A stretch of DNA of 64,000 nucleotides from CAZCCC01 sp964497245 (GCA_964497245.1 CAZCCC010000001.1:1-64000), one strand, 5' to 3'; counted from the stretch's first letter, positions 26,396 through 36,014 are shown. Numbers and translations: made by a program. Notes: a model not told the origin generated them from the sequence alone.

Positions 26396-27788
26396 TAATC
26401 TTAGAACAATTATTATTGTAGTTGAAGAAGGTTTTACTGCTCGTAGTCTTTTACGTTCAAATTTTTTGACAAAGATAAAGGAAAATTTTGAAAGAATTGT
26501 TATTGTTGCTCCAAAAGCGAAACTCGATTATTATAATGAAAAATATTGTGACGATAGGATAATATTTGAACCGATGGATGAGGATAAAAATTCATTATTT
26601 CAAAGAGCAATATTCAAAATTATAAAATACAGTATTCATTCTAATATAAATAAAATAAAACTTTTACGAACTTTATATAATAAAGATGGTAAAGTTAAAT
26701 TTAACAAGGATTTTTTCTTTTTCCCTATTTTATTTTTATGTTGGTTCATGGGTCAATACCGTTGGTGGCGATTTTTTTTACGAATGATTTATTCAACTAC
26801 CCGTCTTGATGGAAGGTGTATTAAATTAATTGATAGGTATAAGCCAATGGTCGTGTTTGCTAATTATAGTGATATTAGTGTTAATAATTTTAATTTAAAA
26901 TTGATTAGAGCATCTAAAAAAAGAAAAATAAAAACAGTTGGTAATATTTTTAGCTGGGATAATCTATTTAGTAAAGTTTTCATAACAGATTTTTCTGATT
27001 GTATTACTGTGCCGAACGGAATAGTTCGAGATGTAGCAGTTTTAATGGACGATGTCGATGCTAAAAAGATAATGGTAGTTGGTTTACCTCATTTCGATGT
27101 TTATTTTAATAAGAATATAATAAAATCAAAGGAATATTTTTTTAGGGAAATTAATGCTGATATTAATAAGAAGTTAATTGTTTTTGCTATTGGTATTAAA
27201 GATGCAATTAACGAAAATCATTTCTTGGATTTATTTAATAATCTAGCGAAAAGTTCTTTTTCTAATATACAATTCTATATTAGGCCATATCCCAAGGTTG
27301 GGCTTAAACAGAATATAGTTGATAAATTTAAAGGTAATGTTAATATTCTAATTGAAAATAGGCCAGCTAAAAATTGTGGAGTTTATTTTGAATTTTTTGA
27401 TAATGATCCAGAGTTTTTAGCTAACTTATTATTACATTCAGATGTTTTAATTACTTATTATTCTACTATTATTATTGAATCATGCATTACTGACACTCCA
27501 ATAATAAATCTTAATTACTCCGGAGGATTGTCAAATAGCTACTATCATCAGATACAAAGATATTATTATTATGATCATATTAAACAAATTTTAGATACTG
27601 GTTGTGCTAAGTGGGTAAATAATGATAAAGAATTAGTTAATGTCTTGAAACAATATTTAGATAATCCATTGACAGACCGCAATGCTAGGAAAAAGACAGT
27701 GATAGAACAGTTATCATATATTGATGGAAAATCAGCAGAAAGGTTATTTTTAGCTATTAGAAATACCATTAATAGTAAAAATGATTAG
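26388..27788 (+). CDS. GT-B-like surface-glycan protein, paralogue 1
   Basis: 466 aa. I do not recognise a named family. The second half reads like a GT-B donor domain: VVGLPHFDVYFNKN, then IQFYIRPYPKVG, then TYYSTIIIESCITDTPIINL, where the last segment resembles the donor-binding helix of CDP-glycerol transferases and UDP-GlcNAc 2-epimerase-like proteins. KTVGNIFSWDNLFSKVFIT (about 183-201) and RSLLRSNFL near the start are shared with the next gene. There is one moderately hydrophobic stretch at about 110-135. It probably transfers or processes a sugar or sugar-phosphate; this is inference. Confidence 0.5.
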   Translation: MNNNLRTIIIVVEEGFTARSLLRSNFLTKIKENFERIVIVAPKAKLDYYNEKYCDDRIIFEPMDEDKNSLFQRAIFKIIKYSIHSNINKIKLLRTLYNKDGKVKFNKDFFFFPILFLCWFMGQYRWWRFFLRMIYSTTRLDGRCIKLIDRYKPMVVFANYSDISVNNFNLKLIRASKKRKIKTVGNIFSWDNLFSKVFITDFSDCITVPNGIVRDVAVLMDDVDAKKIMVVGLPHFDVYFNKNIIKSKEYFFREINADINKKLIVFAIGIKDAINENHFLDLFNNLAKSSFSNIQFYIRPYPKVGLKQNIVDKFKGNVNILIENRPAKNCGVYFEFFDNDPEFLANLLLHSDVLITYYSTIIIESCITDTPIINLNYSGGLSNSYYHQIQRYYYYDHIKQILDTGCAKWVNNDKELVNVLKQYLDNPLTDRNARKKTVIEQLSYIDGKSAERLFLAIRNTINSKND

Positions 27789-27790
27789 CT

Positions 27791-29185
27791 ATGATTGACA
27801 AAAATATTTTAATTATTATTGAAACTGGCTATGTTGCCCGCAGTCTTCTGCGTTCAAATTTTTTATTTAATATAAAAAGTGATTTTTCAAAAGTAATTTT
27901 GGTTGTTCCAAGAGAAAAGGTTAATAGTTATAAAAAATTATATGGTTTTAATAATGTCATAATAGAATCAATAATTGATAGTTATCCTAGTATTTTTCAA
28001 AAAAAATTTAATATAATTTTAAAATATAGCATTCATGCAAAAGTGGCAAAATTAAAAATAATGAGGAAAATTTTCAAAGAGAGCGGGTTCAGGTTCAATA
28101 TATGGATTCTTTATTTTCCACTAATATTTTTTTCTTATTTTTTAAGTCGATTTAAGCTTTGGCGTAAAATTTTAAGATTTATATATTCATTTTTTCCTGT
28201 CAATATTGATTGTATTAATCTTCTGAAAAAATATAATATTGACATTATTTATGCTAACTATACTAGCATAGGGGTAAGGGATTTTAATTTGAATATATTA
28301 AAAGCTGCAAAAAGTTTGGGGATCAAAACCGTAGGAAATATATTTAGTTGGGATAATTTATTTAGTAAAGTCTTTATAACAACACATACTGATTTTATTA
28401 CTGTCCCAAATCAACAGGTAGCCGAGGACGCTGTTAATATTGGTGATTTCAAAAGAGATTCGGTAAAAATTGTTGGCTTGCCTCATTTTGATTTTTATTT
28501 TAATCACAAATTAATTCTCCCAAAGGATGATTTTTTTGATAAAATTGGTGCAAATCCAAAAAAAGATTTTTTCATTTTTGCTTTTGGGGCCGGTAACCAA
28601 AGAGTTGATTATGAATATTTTTTAGACCTGCTTAATAAAATTTCAGAAAAATGTGGAGGAATTCAGTTTTATCTAAGGCCTTATCCAAAAAATTATTACA
28701 ATAAGAGTATTTTAAATAAATATTTTGGTAACAAAAATTTAATTTTTGAAAAAAGACCATTAGATAATTTAGAAAACCTTGGTAATAATTTTGAATTTCC
28801 AGAAGAAGATAATCAGCTTCTTTTTAATTTACTTTATCATTCAAGGGGACTTATTTGTTTGACTTCTACACTTATGATCGAGGCTTGTTTGATGAATACG
28901 CCGATAATTAATCTGCTGTATCTCGGGGATAAAAAGATAAATTATTATTATCGGCCGGAGAGACATTATGAATTAGACCATATAGTCAGAATTTTTAAAA
29001 GAAATTTTTCCATTAAAGTTAGGAATGATAACGAGCTAGTAAATGCCATTAATTCTTACCTTATGAATAAAGAGCTGCACCAAAAGGAAAGGAAAGAAAC
29101 TGCGCTAGAACAAATGCATATTGTTAATGGTACCTCGGCAAGAGAATTAGCTGCTGTTCTTTCTAGTGTCGGGAGGGAAATATAA
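27791..29185 (+). CDS. GT-B-like surface-glycan protein, paralogue 2
   Basis: 464 aa, two bases after its paralogue and nearly the same length. Shared blocks in order: ARSLLRSNFL, a hydrophobic stretch (LYFPLIFFSYFLSRFKLWR), KTVGNIFSWDNLFSKVFIT, IVGLPHFDFYFNHK, IQFYLRPYPKNY and STLMIEACLMNTPIINL. The blocks are conserved while the linkers differ, which fits an old tandem duplication with divergence in substrate. Function is not known; see paralogue 1. Confidence 0.5.
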   Translation: MIDKNILIIIETGYVARSLLRSNFLFNIKSDFSKVILVVPREKVNSYKKLYGFNNVIIESIIDSYPSIFQKKFNIILKYSIHAKVAKLKIMRKIFKESGFRFNIWILYFPLIFFSYFLSRFKLWRKILRFIYSFFPVNIDCINLLKKYNIDIIYANYTSIGVRDFNLNILKAAKSLGIKTVGNIFSWDNLFSKVFITTHTDFITVPNQQVAEDAVNIGDFKRDSVKIVGLPHFDFYFNHKLILPKDDFFDKIGANPKKDFFIFAFGAGNQRVDYEYFLDLLNKISEKCGGIQFYLRPYPKNYYNKSILNKYFGNKNLIFEKRPLDNLENLGNNFEFPEEDNQLLFNLLYHSRGLICLTSTLMIEACLMNTPIINLLYLGDKKINYYYRPERHYELDHIVRIFKRNFSIKVRNDNELVNAINSYLMNKELHQKERKETALEQMHIVNGTSARELAAVLSSVGREI

Positions 29186-29186
29186 T

Positions 29187-30143
29187 ATGAGACTTTTAAT
29201 TGTCATGTATCATCATATAGATTCAGAAAAAAAATATAAATCAGGGATTTATCCGATTTCGATAGAAAGATTTACCAAGCAGCTTGATATTATTAGGAAA
29301 AAATATACTTTTATAAATGAAGATAAATTGGTTAAAATAATAGGGGGATCAGACAAATTGCCAGATATAAATTTTTGTTTTTTAACTTTTGATGACAGTC
29401 TCCGCTGTCAATATGATAATGCCATACCTGTGCTGAAAGAAAGAAGAATTCCCGCAACTTTTTATATAAATAGTAAACCTTATCTTGAGAATAGTGCTTG
29501 CAGTGTCCATTTGATACATTGGCTTTTGACATTTCTCGATCCAAAGAAATTTTTGGAAGAAATTTATACCAATTATAATAAAATAACTGGTAATATATTA
29601 ATCTTATCTGAAGCGGAAGAGAAAGAAGCATCAAAATTTAAGAGGTATGATAATAAAGACATCTCAAAATTAAAGTTTATTTTGAATAACTATTTAGATG
29701 TAGGAATATCGGAAATAATTATTGGTGGTATTTTCAAGAAATATTCAAAGATTGGAATGCTAGATTTTTGTAAAAAATTATATATGTCGGTGGGCAATTT
29801 AAAAAATTTATTATCTGATAGTTTATTTAGTCTTGGAATGCATACAAATAGCCACATAAATATCAGTAAATTAAGCCAAGAATCTTTGAATAATGAATAT
29901 CAATTGAATTACAATTTTTTATGTAAAATTGGAGCAAATGTTCAAGGGATAGCATATCCTTACGGAACCTTTGGAGATAAAAAAGATTTTGATTCTATCT
30001 TATCGGTTAATAAAAATATTGGGATTTTGTATGGGTTAACGACACTACGAAATATTAACATAAATTTAGATAGTCCATTTTATTTAAGTAGGTGTGATAC
30101 TAATGACATTAAGGGAGGAAAAAACCCAATAATAAGCATTTAA
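29187..30143 (+). CDS. Polysaccharide deacetylase-like (NodB/CE4) protein
   Basis: 318 aa from the ATG at 29187, chosen because GGGAGGG at 29170-29176 is well placed as a ribosome site; a GTG at 29166 would lie inside the preceding gene. CE4 features: LIVMYHHID near the start, TFDDS at 67-71 (canonical TFDDG), MHTNSH as the second metal motif, and GIAYPYGTFG. A long insertion of about 100 residues separates the first and second metal motifs. The gene sits between the paralogue pair and neuB. It may deacetylate a sugar of this glycan; the TFDDS change leaves both aspartates intact. Confidence 0.7.
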   Translation: MRLLIVMYHHIDSEKKYKSGIYPISIERFTKQLDIIRKKYTFINEDKLVKIIGGSDKLPDINFCFLTFDDSLRCQYDNAIPVLKERRIPATFYINSKPYLENSACSVHLIHWLLTFLDPKKFLEEIYTNYNKITGNILILSEAEEKEASKFKRYDNKDISKLKFILNNYLDVGISEIIIGGIFKKYSKIGMLDFCKKLYMSVGNLKNLLSDSLFSLGMHTNSHINISKLSQESLNNEYQLNYNFLCKIGANVQGIAYPYGTFGDKKDFDSILSVNKNIGILYGLTTLRNININLDSPFYLSRCDTNDIKGGKNPIISI

Positions 30144-30148
30144 AGTAT

Positions 30149-31234
30149 ATGATTAAAAGTACAGAAGACATGTTAAATATATTAAAAAAAGGGATTTTTT
30201 TTATCGCTGAAATTGGTAAAAATTTTATTCAAACATCAGATGAAAAAACAATCAATGAATATTTAGAGAACGCTAAGAAATTAATCAAGGCGGCTAAAGA
30301 AAGCGGAGCTGATGCGGTAAAATTTCAAACTCATAATTTAGATGATGAATTTTTGAAAATTAATGTTATTTCGCCGCATTTTTCATCAGTTGATCGTTAT
30401 AATTGGATAAAGAGGAATCAGCAGGCTACTCCTTTGGAGTTTTGGCGCGAACTTAAGGATTATTCTGAACAGCTAGACATTTTATTTTTTTCAACGCCGA
30501 TGAGCCGCGGAGCAGCAGAAATTTTAAGTAAAATAGATGTTCCTGTTTGGAAAATTGGCTCCGGAGATATATTAGATTTTGTTATGTTGGATTACGTGGC
30601 GCAAACAGGTAAGCCGGTCATAATTTCTACCGGTATGAGCAGCTTGGAAGAGATTGATAAAGCAGTTAATTTTTTAAGGGAAAGAACGGATAAAATAATC
30701 ATTATGCACTGTGTTTCCAAATATCCTTGTCCGCCGGAAGAATTGAATTTAAAAACGATTAGATTTTTAGAACAAAGATATAATTTACCGGTTGGTTTCT
30801 CCAGTCATTCAATTAATGACAAAGATGCAGTCGCCGCCGCCATTGATTTAGGTGCTAAAGTAATTGAAAAACATTTTTCATTAAGCCGTGACCTATGGGG
30901 CCCAGACCATAAGGTTTCTTTAACGCCCGATGAATTTAAATCAATGGTTAATATGGCTTATAGCGGCAAAAAATCGAATTTTACTGACTTAGGTTCAGAA
31001 TATAAAATATTAAATAATGATGAAATGGTGTTCCGGCCGATATTTCGTAAATCTTTGGTTGCCGGTAAAAATATTAAAGCCGGAGAAACGATTTCTAAAG
31101 AAAAGATTTATTCGATGAGGCCGCATGGCTATATTAATGGTCTACCGTCCGAAGAGTATGAAAATGTTATAGGGAAAAAGGCGTTGAAGAATTTAAATAA
31201 ATATGATCCAATAACTATTAGTATAATAGAATAA
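30149..31234 (+). CDS. neuB: N-acetylneuraminate (nonulosonate) synthase
   Basis: 361 aa. An N-terminal TIM barrel has FIAEIGKNF, ADAVKFQTHN, KIGSGDILDFVMLD, VIISTGMSSLEEID, MHCVSKYPCPPEELNL and GFSSHSINDKDAVAAA, the NeuB signature series. The C-terminal 70 residues form a SAF (antifreeze-like) domain with RKSLVAGKNIKAGE. The enzyme condenses an N-acetyl-mannosamine-type sugar with phosphoenolpyruvate to make a nine-carbon sugar acid. NeuC and NeuA homologues follow within a few bases, giving a complete core. Neu5Ac versus legionaminic-type product is not resolved, as no LegB/LegC genes are in the window. Confidence 0.88.
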   Translation: MIKSTEDMLNILKKGIFFIAEIGKNFIQTSDEKTINEYLENAKKLIKAAKESGADAVKFQTHNLDDEFLKINVISPHFSSVDRYNWIKRNQQATPLEFWRELKDYSEQLDILFFSTPMSRGAAEILSKIDVPVWKIGSGDILDFVMLDYVAQTGKPVIISTGMSSLEEIDKAVNFLRERTDKIIIMHCVSKYPCPPEELNLKTIRFLEQRYNLPVGFSSHSINDKDAVAAAIDLGAKVIEKHFSLSRDLWGPDHKVSLTPDEFKSMVNMAYSGKKSNFTDLGSEYKILNNDEMVFRPIFRKSLVAGKNIKAGETISKEKIYSMRPHGYINGLPSEEYENVIGKKALKNLNKYDPITISIIE

Positions 31235-31239
31235 AAAAT

Positions 31240-32403
31240 ATGGAAAAACGTAAAATTTGTTTTGTGATTACAAGTCAAATTCATTATGCTAGAAACAAGT
31301 TGATTATTCAGGAATTAAAAAAACGTGATGATGTAGAATTGCAGTTGGTAATTGCCGGTTCCGCGATATTAAAACAGTATGGCAACGTTGAAAAACTCTT
31401 AAAAGATGACGGAATTGAATTTCAGAGCAAGGCAACCATAATCGTTGAAGGCGGTAATCCTGTAGCCATGGCTAAAACAGCCGGGTTAGGCTTGATTGAA
31501 TTTGCTTCAATCTTTGAAAATTTAAATCCCGATATCGTATTGCTTAGAGGTGATCGCTATGAAGTTCTTTCGGCTGCGATTGCCGCCGCTTATATGAATA
31601 TAACTTTGGCTCATATAGAGGGTGGTGATATCAGCGGTAGCATTGATGAGAGTGTAAGACATGCAATTACTAAATTGTCCAATATACATTTTACAACCAA
31701 TGCCGAATCTAAAGGCCGCGTTATACAAATGGGGGAAGATGAAAAATATGTCTTTGATTTTGGCAGCCCTGATGTTGAATTTGCCGCTATTAATAATTTT
31801 TCAGTCACGAATGAAGAAATCAATCAAATTGGAGTAGGCATGAAAGAGTTTAATATTAATAATAAATTCTTGATTGTAATACAACATCCGGTTACTAGCG
31901 AAATAAATGAAAATGGAAAAAATATTGAAGAGACGCTAAAAGCGATTTCTGATTTTAAAATGCCGACTCTTTGGTTTTGGCCCAATATTGATGCCGGCAA
32001 TGATGAAGTCTCCAATGCCATTAGAAAATTCAGGGAGAATACAGATATTGACAGCTATACCCATTTTATAAAGTATCTTGCCCCGGATAAATTTTTATCA
32101 TTACTTAGAAAAACCTCATGTTTGATCGGCAATTCATCGGCTGGAATTAAAGAATCTTCTTATTTTGGCACTCCTGTTGTAAATATTGGCAGCCGGCAGA
32201 ACGGAAGGCTAAAGGGCAATAACTTGTTAGATGTCCAATATGATTCTGAACAGATAAAGAAAGCAATCAAGAAGCAATTAGATAATGGTTATTATCCTCA
32301 AGATAATATATATTTTAAAGGTAATTGCAGCAAACAAATTTCAGATACTTTGGCAAAAATCAAACTGTATACCCAGAAAAAATTTAATGATAAAATTAAG
32401 TAG
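31240..32403 (+). CDS. neuC: UDP-N-acetylglucosamine 2-epimerase, hydrolysing
   Basis: 387 aa, GT-B-like epimerase fold. Diagnostic segments are ICFVITSQIHYARNK, VLLRGDRYEVLSAAIAAAY, LAHIEGGDISGSIDESVRHAITKLSN, and GNSSAGIKESSYFGTPVVNIGSRQ. The hydrolysing type (NeuC/LegG) releases UDP and yields ManNAc or a modified form of it, the substrate for NeuB. It lies five bases after neuB and six before neuA. A LegG-type role on a diacetylated sugar is possible. Confidence 0.87.
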   Translation: MEKRKICFVITSQIHYARNKLIIQELKKRDDVELQLVIAGSAILKQYGNVEKLLKDDGIEFQSKATIIVEGGNPVAMAKTAGLGLIEFASIFENLNPDIVLLRGDRYEVLSAAIAAAYMNITLAHIEGGDISGSIDESVRHAITKLSNIHFTTNAESKGRVIQMGEDEKYVFDFGSPDVEFAAINNFSVTNEEINQIGVGMKEFNINNKFLIVIQHPVTSEINENGKNIEETLKAISDFKMPTLWFWPNIDAGNDEVSNAIRKFRENTDIDSYTHFIKYLAPDKFLSLLRKTSCLIGNSSAGIKESSYFGTPVVNIGSRQNGRLKGNNLLDVQYDSEQIKKAIKKQLDNGYYPQDNIYFKGNCSKQISDTLAKIKLYTQKKFNDKIK

Positions 32404-32409
32404 CGTTTT

Positions 32410-33135
32410 ATGAAAAAAAGATTAAATATTTTAGGCATAATTCCGGCCCGCGGTGGATCCAAGGGGATACCTAAGAAAAATATAAAAATTTTAGGTGATA
32501 AGCCGTTGATTTATTATACGATTAAAAGCGCAAAAAGAAGCGTTTATATAACTGACCTGATTGTGTCTACTGACGACTTGGAGATCGCAAAAATAGCTGA
32601 ATCCTGCGGCGCTAATGTTCCTTTTATTCGGCCGAAGGAATTGGCTTTGAATGAAACTCCAATGCTTCCTGTTTTAAGGCATGCGGTTGATTTTATGGAA
32701 AAAAACAAAAATATTATTTTTGATTATATAGTAATCCTGCAACCGACATCACCTTTTAGACTGCCGGAAGATATAGATAAAACAATAGAAGTAATTATTG
32801 AAAAAGGCGCCGATAGTGCTGTCAGTCTGGTGGAAGTGGAAAGCCAGTTTCATCCAATGAAAATGAAAAAGTTCGAGGAGCAGAGGGTATTGTCTTATAC
32901 TATTGATGAGCCGGAAGGAATAAATCGTCAGGATTTGCCAAAGGTATATAGGCGAAGCAGTGCAGTTTATGTTCAAAAACGAGATTTGATCGTTAAAAAG
33001 AATCAGTTATATGGTGATTATATTGTCGGACATATTGTGCCGGCAGAAAGATATATTGATATTGATAATGAATTTGATTGGTTAAAGGCAGAATATATGT
33101 TAAAAAAATTAAAAGATAGAGGATATAATTATTAA
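32410..33135 (+). CDS. neuA: CMP-nonulosonate (CMP-sialic acid) synthetase
   Basis: 241 aa, acylneuraminate cytidylyltransferase family. The CTP-binding motif IIPARGGSKGIPKKNIK is at residues 8-24, followed by IVSTDDLEIAKIA, ILQPTSPFR and DIDNEFDWLKAE. It activates the nonulosonic acid with CTP before transfer. With neuB and neuC it forms a compact three-gene module. A dedicated sialyltransferase is not recognisable by motif, so one of the unassigned glycosyltransferases may do that step. Confidence 0.88.
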   Translation: MKKRLNILGIIPARGGSKGIPKKNIKILGDKPLIYYTIKSAKRSVYITDLIVSTDDLEIAKIAESCGANVPFIRPKELALNETPMLPVLRHAVDFMEKNKNIIFDYIVILQPTSPFRLPEDIDKTIEVIIEKGADSAVSLVEVESQFHPMKMKKFEEQRVLSYTIDEPEGINRQDLPKVYRRSSAVYVQKRDLIVKKNQLYGDYIVGHIVPAERYIDIDNEFDWLKAEYMLKKLKDRGYNY

Positions 33136-33149
33136 GTAATAAAATTAAT

Positions 33150-34004
33150 ATGGAAGAAAAAAAATTGTCAGATTTTAATTTTGATTTTGAAGCTTTAGTG
33201 AGTTGCCCTTTTTGCAGTAGCCAAGTTATGATACCTAATGGCAGGGTAAAATGGTATAGTTTTGACTTCTGGTATGTTTTTTGTCCATCTTGCGGATTAA
33301 AATATATGAATCCAAGACCGACAATCCAATCGTATAAAGATTTCTATAAAAAATTTTTTTGGGAACAGAAAATAACCAATACCGGTTTTCATCAAGAGGG
33401 TCAGATGTGGGGGCTTGATAAATATAAATTTGATAATGAAAAAATTTGGGATGCAAAAGATGGAAAAAAAAATCGGATTGAAAAGCAAAAAGCGCAAAGA
33501 ATAAAAACTATAATCCCGGTGATTGAAAAAAGTATTAGTATCAACAGCAATTCAGATATTCTTGAAATTGGTTGCGGTTTTGGAGTCACTTTGAACGAAT
33601 TAAGTTTGAAATATAATTGTAAATCTTACGGAATTGAGCCGTCGGAAGAAGCCAGAAAAACTATTTTAGAATATGGCAAGATTAATTTGATTGGCTATTA
33701 TGCTGAGGAAATTGAAGAAATATCAACAAAAGATATAAAGTTTGATGTTATTATATTTTCTCATTCTTTGGAAAATACTGTTGACCCGATAAACATAATA
33801 AAATACGCAAAATTGTGTTTAAAGAATTCAGGGATCATTTATATTCAAACTCCAAATTTATTGACTTTTGATCAAATGAACCCTTATCATCCTTTCATTT
33901 TCTCGCAGAATTCTGTTTTGCATTTGGCTGAAAAAAACAATTTAAATTGCAGTATTGAATCTGAGACTATAGATAAAATGTTAGTAACAGTTTTTAAGAA
34001 TTAA
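33150..34004 (+). CDS. SAM-dependent methyltransferase with N-terminal zinc ribbon
   Basis: 284 aa. Residues about 19-60 have two CxxC pairs (CPFC, then CPSCGLKYMNPRP), a zinc ribbon common in methyltransferases of surface-sugar loci. The SAM domain has LEIGCGFGVTLNELS (motif I), then FDVIIFSHSLENTVDP and a late YIQTPN strand. It follows the CMP-sugar genes, so methylation of a sugar is the likely role. The acceptor is unknown. Confidence 0.72.
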   Translation: MEEKKLSDFNFDFEALVSCPFCSSQVMIPNGRVKWYSFDFWYVFCPSCGLKYMNPRPTIQSYKDFYKKFFWEQKITNTGFHQEGQMWGLDKYKFDNEKIWDAKDGKKNRIEKQKAQRIKTIIPVIEKSISINSNSDILEIGCGFGVTLNELSLKYNCKSYGIEPSEEARKTILEYGKINLIGYYAEEIEEISTKDIKFDVIIFSHSLENTVDPINIIKYAKLCLKNSGIIYIQTPNLLTFDQMNPYHPFIFSQNSVLHLAEKNNLNCSIESETIDKMLVTVFKN

Positions 34005-34033
34005 TTTTTGGTTTTTAGTATTTTAAAAGAAAT

Positions 34034-34717
34034 ATGAGGACAATAAAAATAGGTAAAATAGATGAACAAATCAAAAGTTTATATGATTTTTTTAAATTAA
34101 AAGAAGGTTCTGAACACATATCTTGCCTCGGTGCTCTACAGGGATTAAATAAAATACTTCAGGATTTAAAACCAAAAAATATTCTTGAGTTTGGTGGTGG
34201 AATAGGGGCATTAAGTTACTTTTGTATGAATAATACAAATGCAAATCTTACTATATATGAAGATAATAGTTTTTGTCTAAATCAGCTTGAAAAAAATTTA
34301 AGCGCTTTTAAAGAAAGGTATTCAATAATTTCAGATTATAATAATTTTAAGCCACTTCCTTATAAAAATTACGAATTAATTTTGGCGGATGGAGGACCAT
34401 ATAATTTAATTAGTGAAATAGTAAAAAATATTAGAGGAATTAGAATAATATTTTTTGAGGGTAGAAGAATACCAATGCAAGTACTTTTTAGAAAAGCATT
34501 GAAGAAAAAATATATATTCAAAACTATAAAATATGAGTATGAAAATAATAACAAAAATACTAAGTGTGCTTATGTTATTTATTGTCAGCCGTGTAAAAAT
34601 GTTTTTTTAAGAAAAATAAATTATTATTATCAAGAAATTATTTCATTGATTGATTTTATCAGGATAAGGGGATTTATGAATTATATTAAGTATGATTTTT
34701 TATCCAAAATTTTATAA
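34034..34717 (+). CDS. Methyltransferase-like (Rossmann fold) protein, unassigned
   Basis: 227 aa. NILEFGGGIGALSYFCMN near residues 49-66 is a motif-I-like SAM-binding loop, LTIYEDNSFCL fits motif II, and ELILADGG resembles motif IV. The C-terminal 60 residues are basic and aromatic (YYYQEIISLIDFIRIRGF) and may bind membrane or a glycan. It lies between another methyltransferase and the flippase. A class I methyltransferase is the best guess. Confidence 0.5.
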   Translation: MRTIKIGKIDEQIKSLYDFFKLKEGSEHISCLGALQGLNKILQDLKPKNILEFGGGIGALSYFCMNNTNANLTIYEDNSFCLNQLEKNLSAFKERYSIISDYNNFKPLPYKNYELILADGGPYNLISEIVKNIRGIRIIFFEGRRIPMQVLFRKALKKKYIFKTIKYEYENNNKNTKCAYVIYCQPCKNVFLRKINYYYQEIISLIDFIRIRGFMNYIKYDFLSKIL

Positions 34718-34741
34718 TTTTAACTAAATTGTGGTTTTTTT

Positions 34742-36004
34742 ATGGTAAAAATCTTATATAATAAAATATTAAGTATAATAAGTCGTGTTGAGAAAATTGT
34801 AAAAGTTGATTTAATATATTATTTAAAAGGTAGTTTTTGGATGAATATGGAACAAGGAGTCTCAACTCTTACCGCTATTATTTTGTCGATTGTATTTGCT
34901 AATTTGCTTTCTAAGGAAACTTATGGGTCATATTCATATATTTTAACAATTGCCAATCTTTTGGCATTTACTACACTGACCAGTATGAATGAAGCAGTAA
35001 CAAGATCAGTGGCAAAAGGAAATAATGATTCAGTAATTTCAGCTTTATATACCAAAATTAGATTTGGTTTTTTTGGCAGTATAATAAGTTTAGCGATAGC
35101 GCTTTATTATTTTATAAACAATTCTTTAGTTTTGGCGATTTGTTTTTTATTTGTTTCATTATTTATTCCTTTTTGGCCTTCGCTCAGTATTTACTCTGCT
35201 TTTTTTAATGGGAAAAGAAATTTTGGACTCTCATCAATTATTGGTGCTGCTAGAAATATTATTACTTCCTTTTTTTTAGTTATGGTAATATTTTTTACAA
35301 GAAATATTTTTTTGATTATTTTAACATATTTTTTATCATTTTTATTATTTGATTTTTTTTATTTAAAAAAAGTTATTAATAAATTTAAGTTGACAAATAT
35401 TCGTAATCCAGAAACAATTTCTTATGGAAAATATTTAAGTTTCGTAAGGATAATTGGTCTTATTAATAGTAATATTGATAAAATATTAATTTGGAATCTG
35501 CTTGGTCCGGTTCAAGTGGCAGTTTATTCAATTGCACTGGCGCCAGTTGATAAAATTAAGGGTACAATTGGTAATATCAAATCATTAGCTTTCCCAAAAT
35601 TCAGCTTAGCTCCACAGAATCAAATGCAGAAAACGTTAATGGGAAAAATGTTAAAGCTTTTTTTTATTTTAATTCCTGTTGTAGCGACTTATATTATATT
35701 CATACCTTTTCTTTTTAAAATTTTTTACCCTAAATATTTAGATTCAATTATTTATTCCCAAATACTTTCACTAACTATTTTAGCTACGCCTGAACAGCTT
35801 TTTACCGTTTATTTCAAGGCGCATAAGATGAAAAAAGAAATAGTAATTATGAGCTCGGTTGTACCCTTGATAAATATACTAATAATGGTATTTGCCGGCG
35901 TATTTTTTGGTTTAATTGGTTTGGTAATTGGCAGAGTGCTAGGATTTATTTCTTATTTTCCAGTTGCTTTTTATTTGTTTAAATTTCAGAAATATAAAGA
36001 TTAA
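34742..36004 (+). CDS. Wzx-type polysaccharide flippase
   Basis: 420 aa with about 12 membrane helices and the layout of the MOP/polysaccharide transporter family: FWMNMEQGVSTLTAIILSIVFANLLSKETYGSYSYI in the first two helices, charged residues inside otherwise hydrophobic helices, and a late IFYPKYLDSIIYSQILSL segment. It moves a lipid-linked oligosaccharide across the cytoplasmic membrane. It is the only flippase in the window and sits centrally, so it probably serves the whole locus. The sulfotransferase follows. Confidence 0.82.
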   Translation: MVKILYNKILSIISRVEKIVKVDLIYYLKGSFWMNMEQGVSTLTAIILSIVFANLLSKETYGSYSYILTIANLLAFTTLTSMNEAVTRSVAKGNNDSVISALYTKIRFGFFGSIISLAIALYYFINNSLVLAICFLFVSLFIPFWPSLSIYSAFFNGKRNFGLSSIIGAARNIITSFFLVMVIFFTRNIFLIILTYFLSFLLFDFFYLKKVINKFKLTNIRNPETISYGKYLSFVRIIGLINSNIDKILIWNLLGPVQVAVYSIALAPVDKIKGTIGNIKSLAFPKFSLAPQNQMQKTLMGKMLKLFFILIPVVATYIIFIPFLFKIFYPKYLDSIIYSQILSLTILATPEQLFTVYFKAHKMKKEIVIMSSVVPLINILIMVFAGVFFGLIGLVIGRVLGFISYFPVAFYLFKFQKYKD

Positions 36005-36014
36005 TTATTATAAA

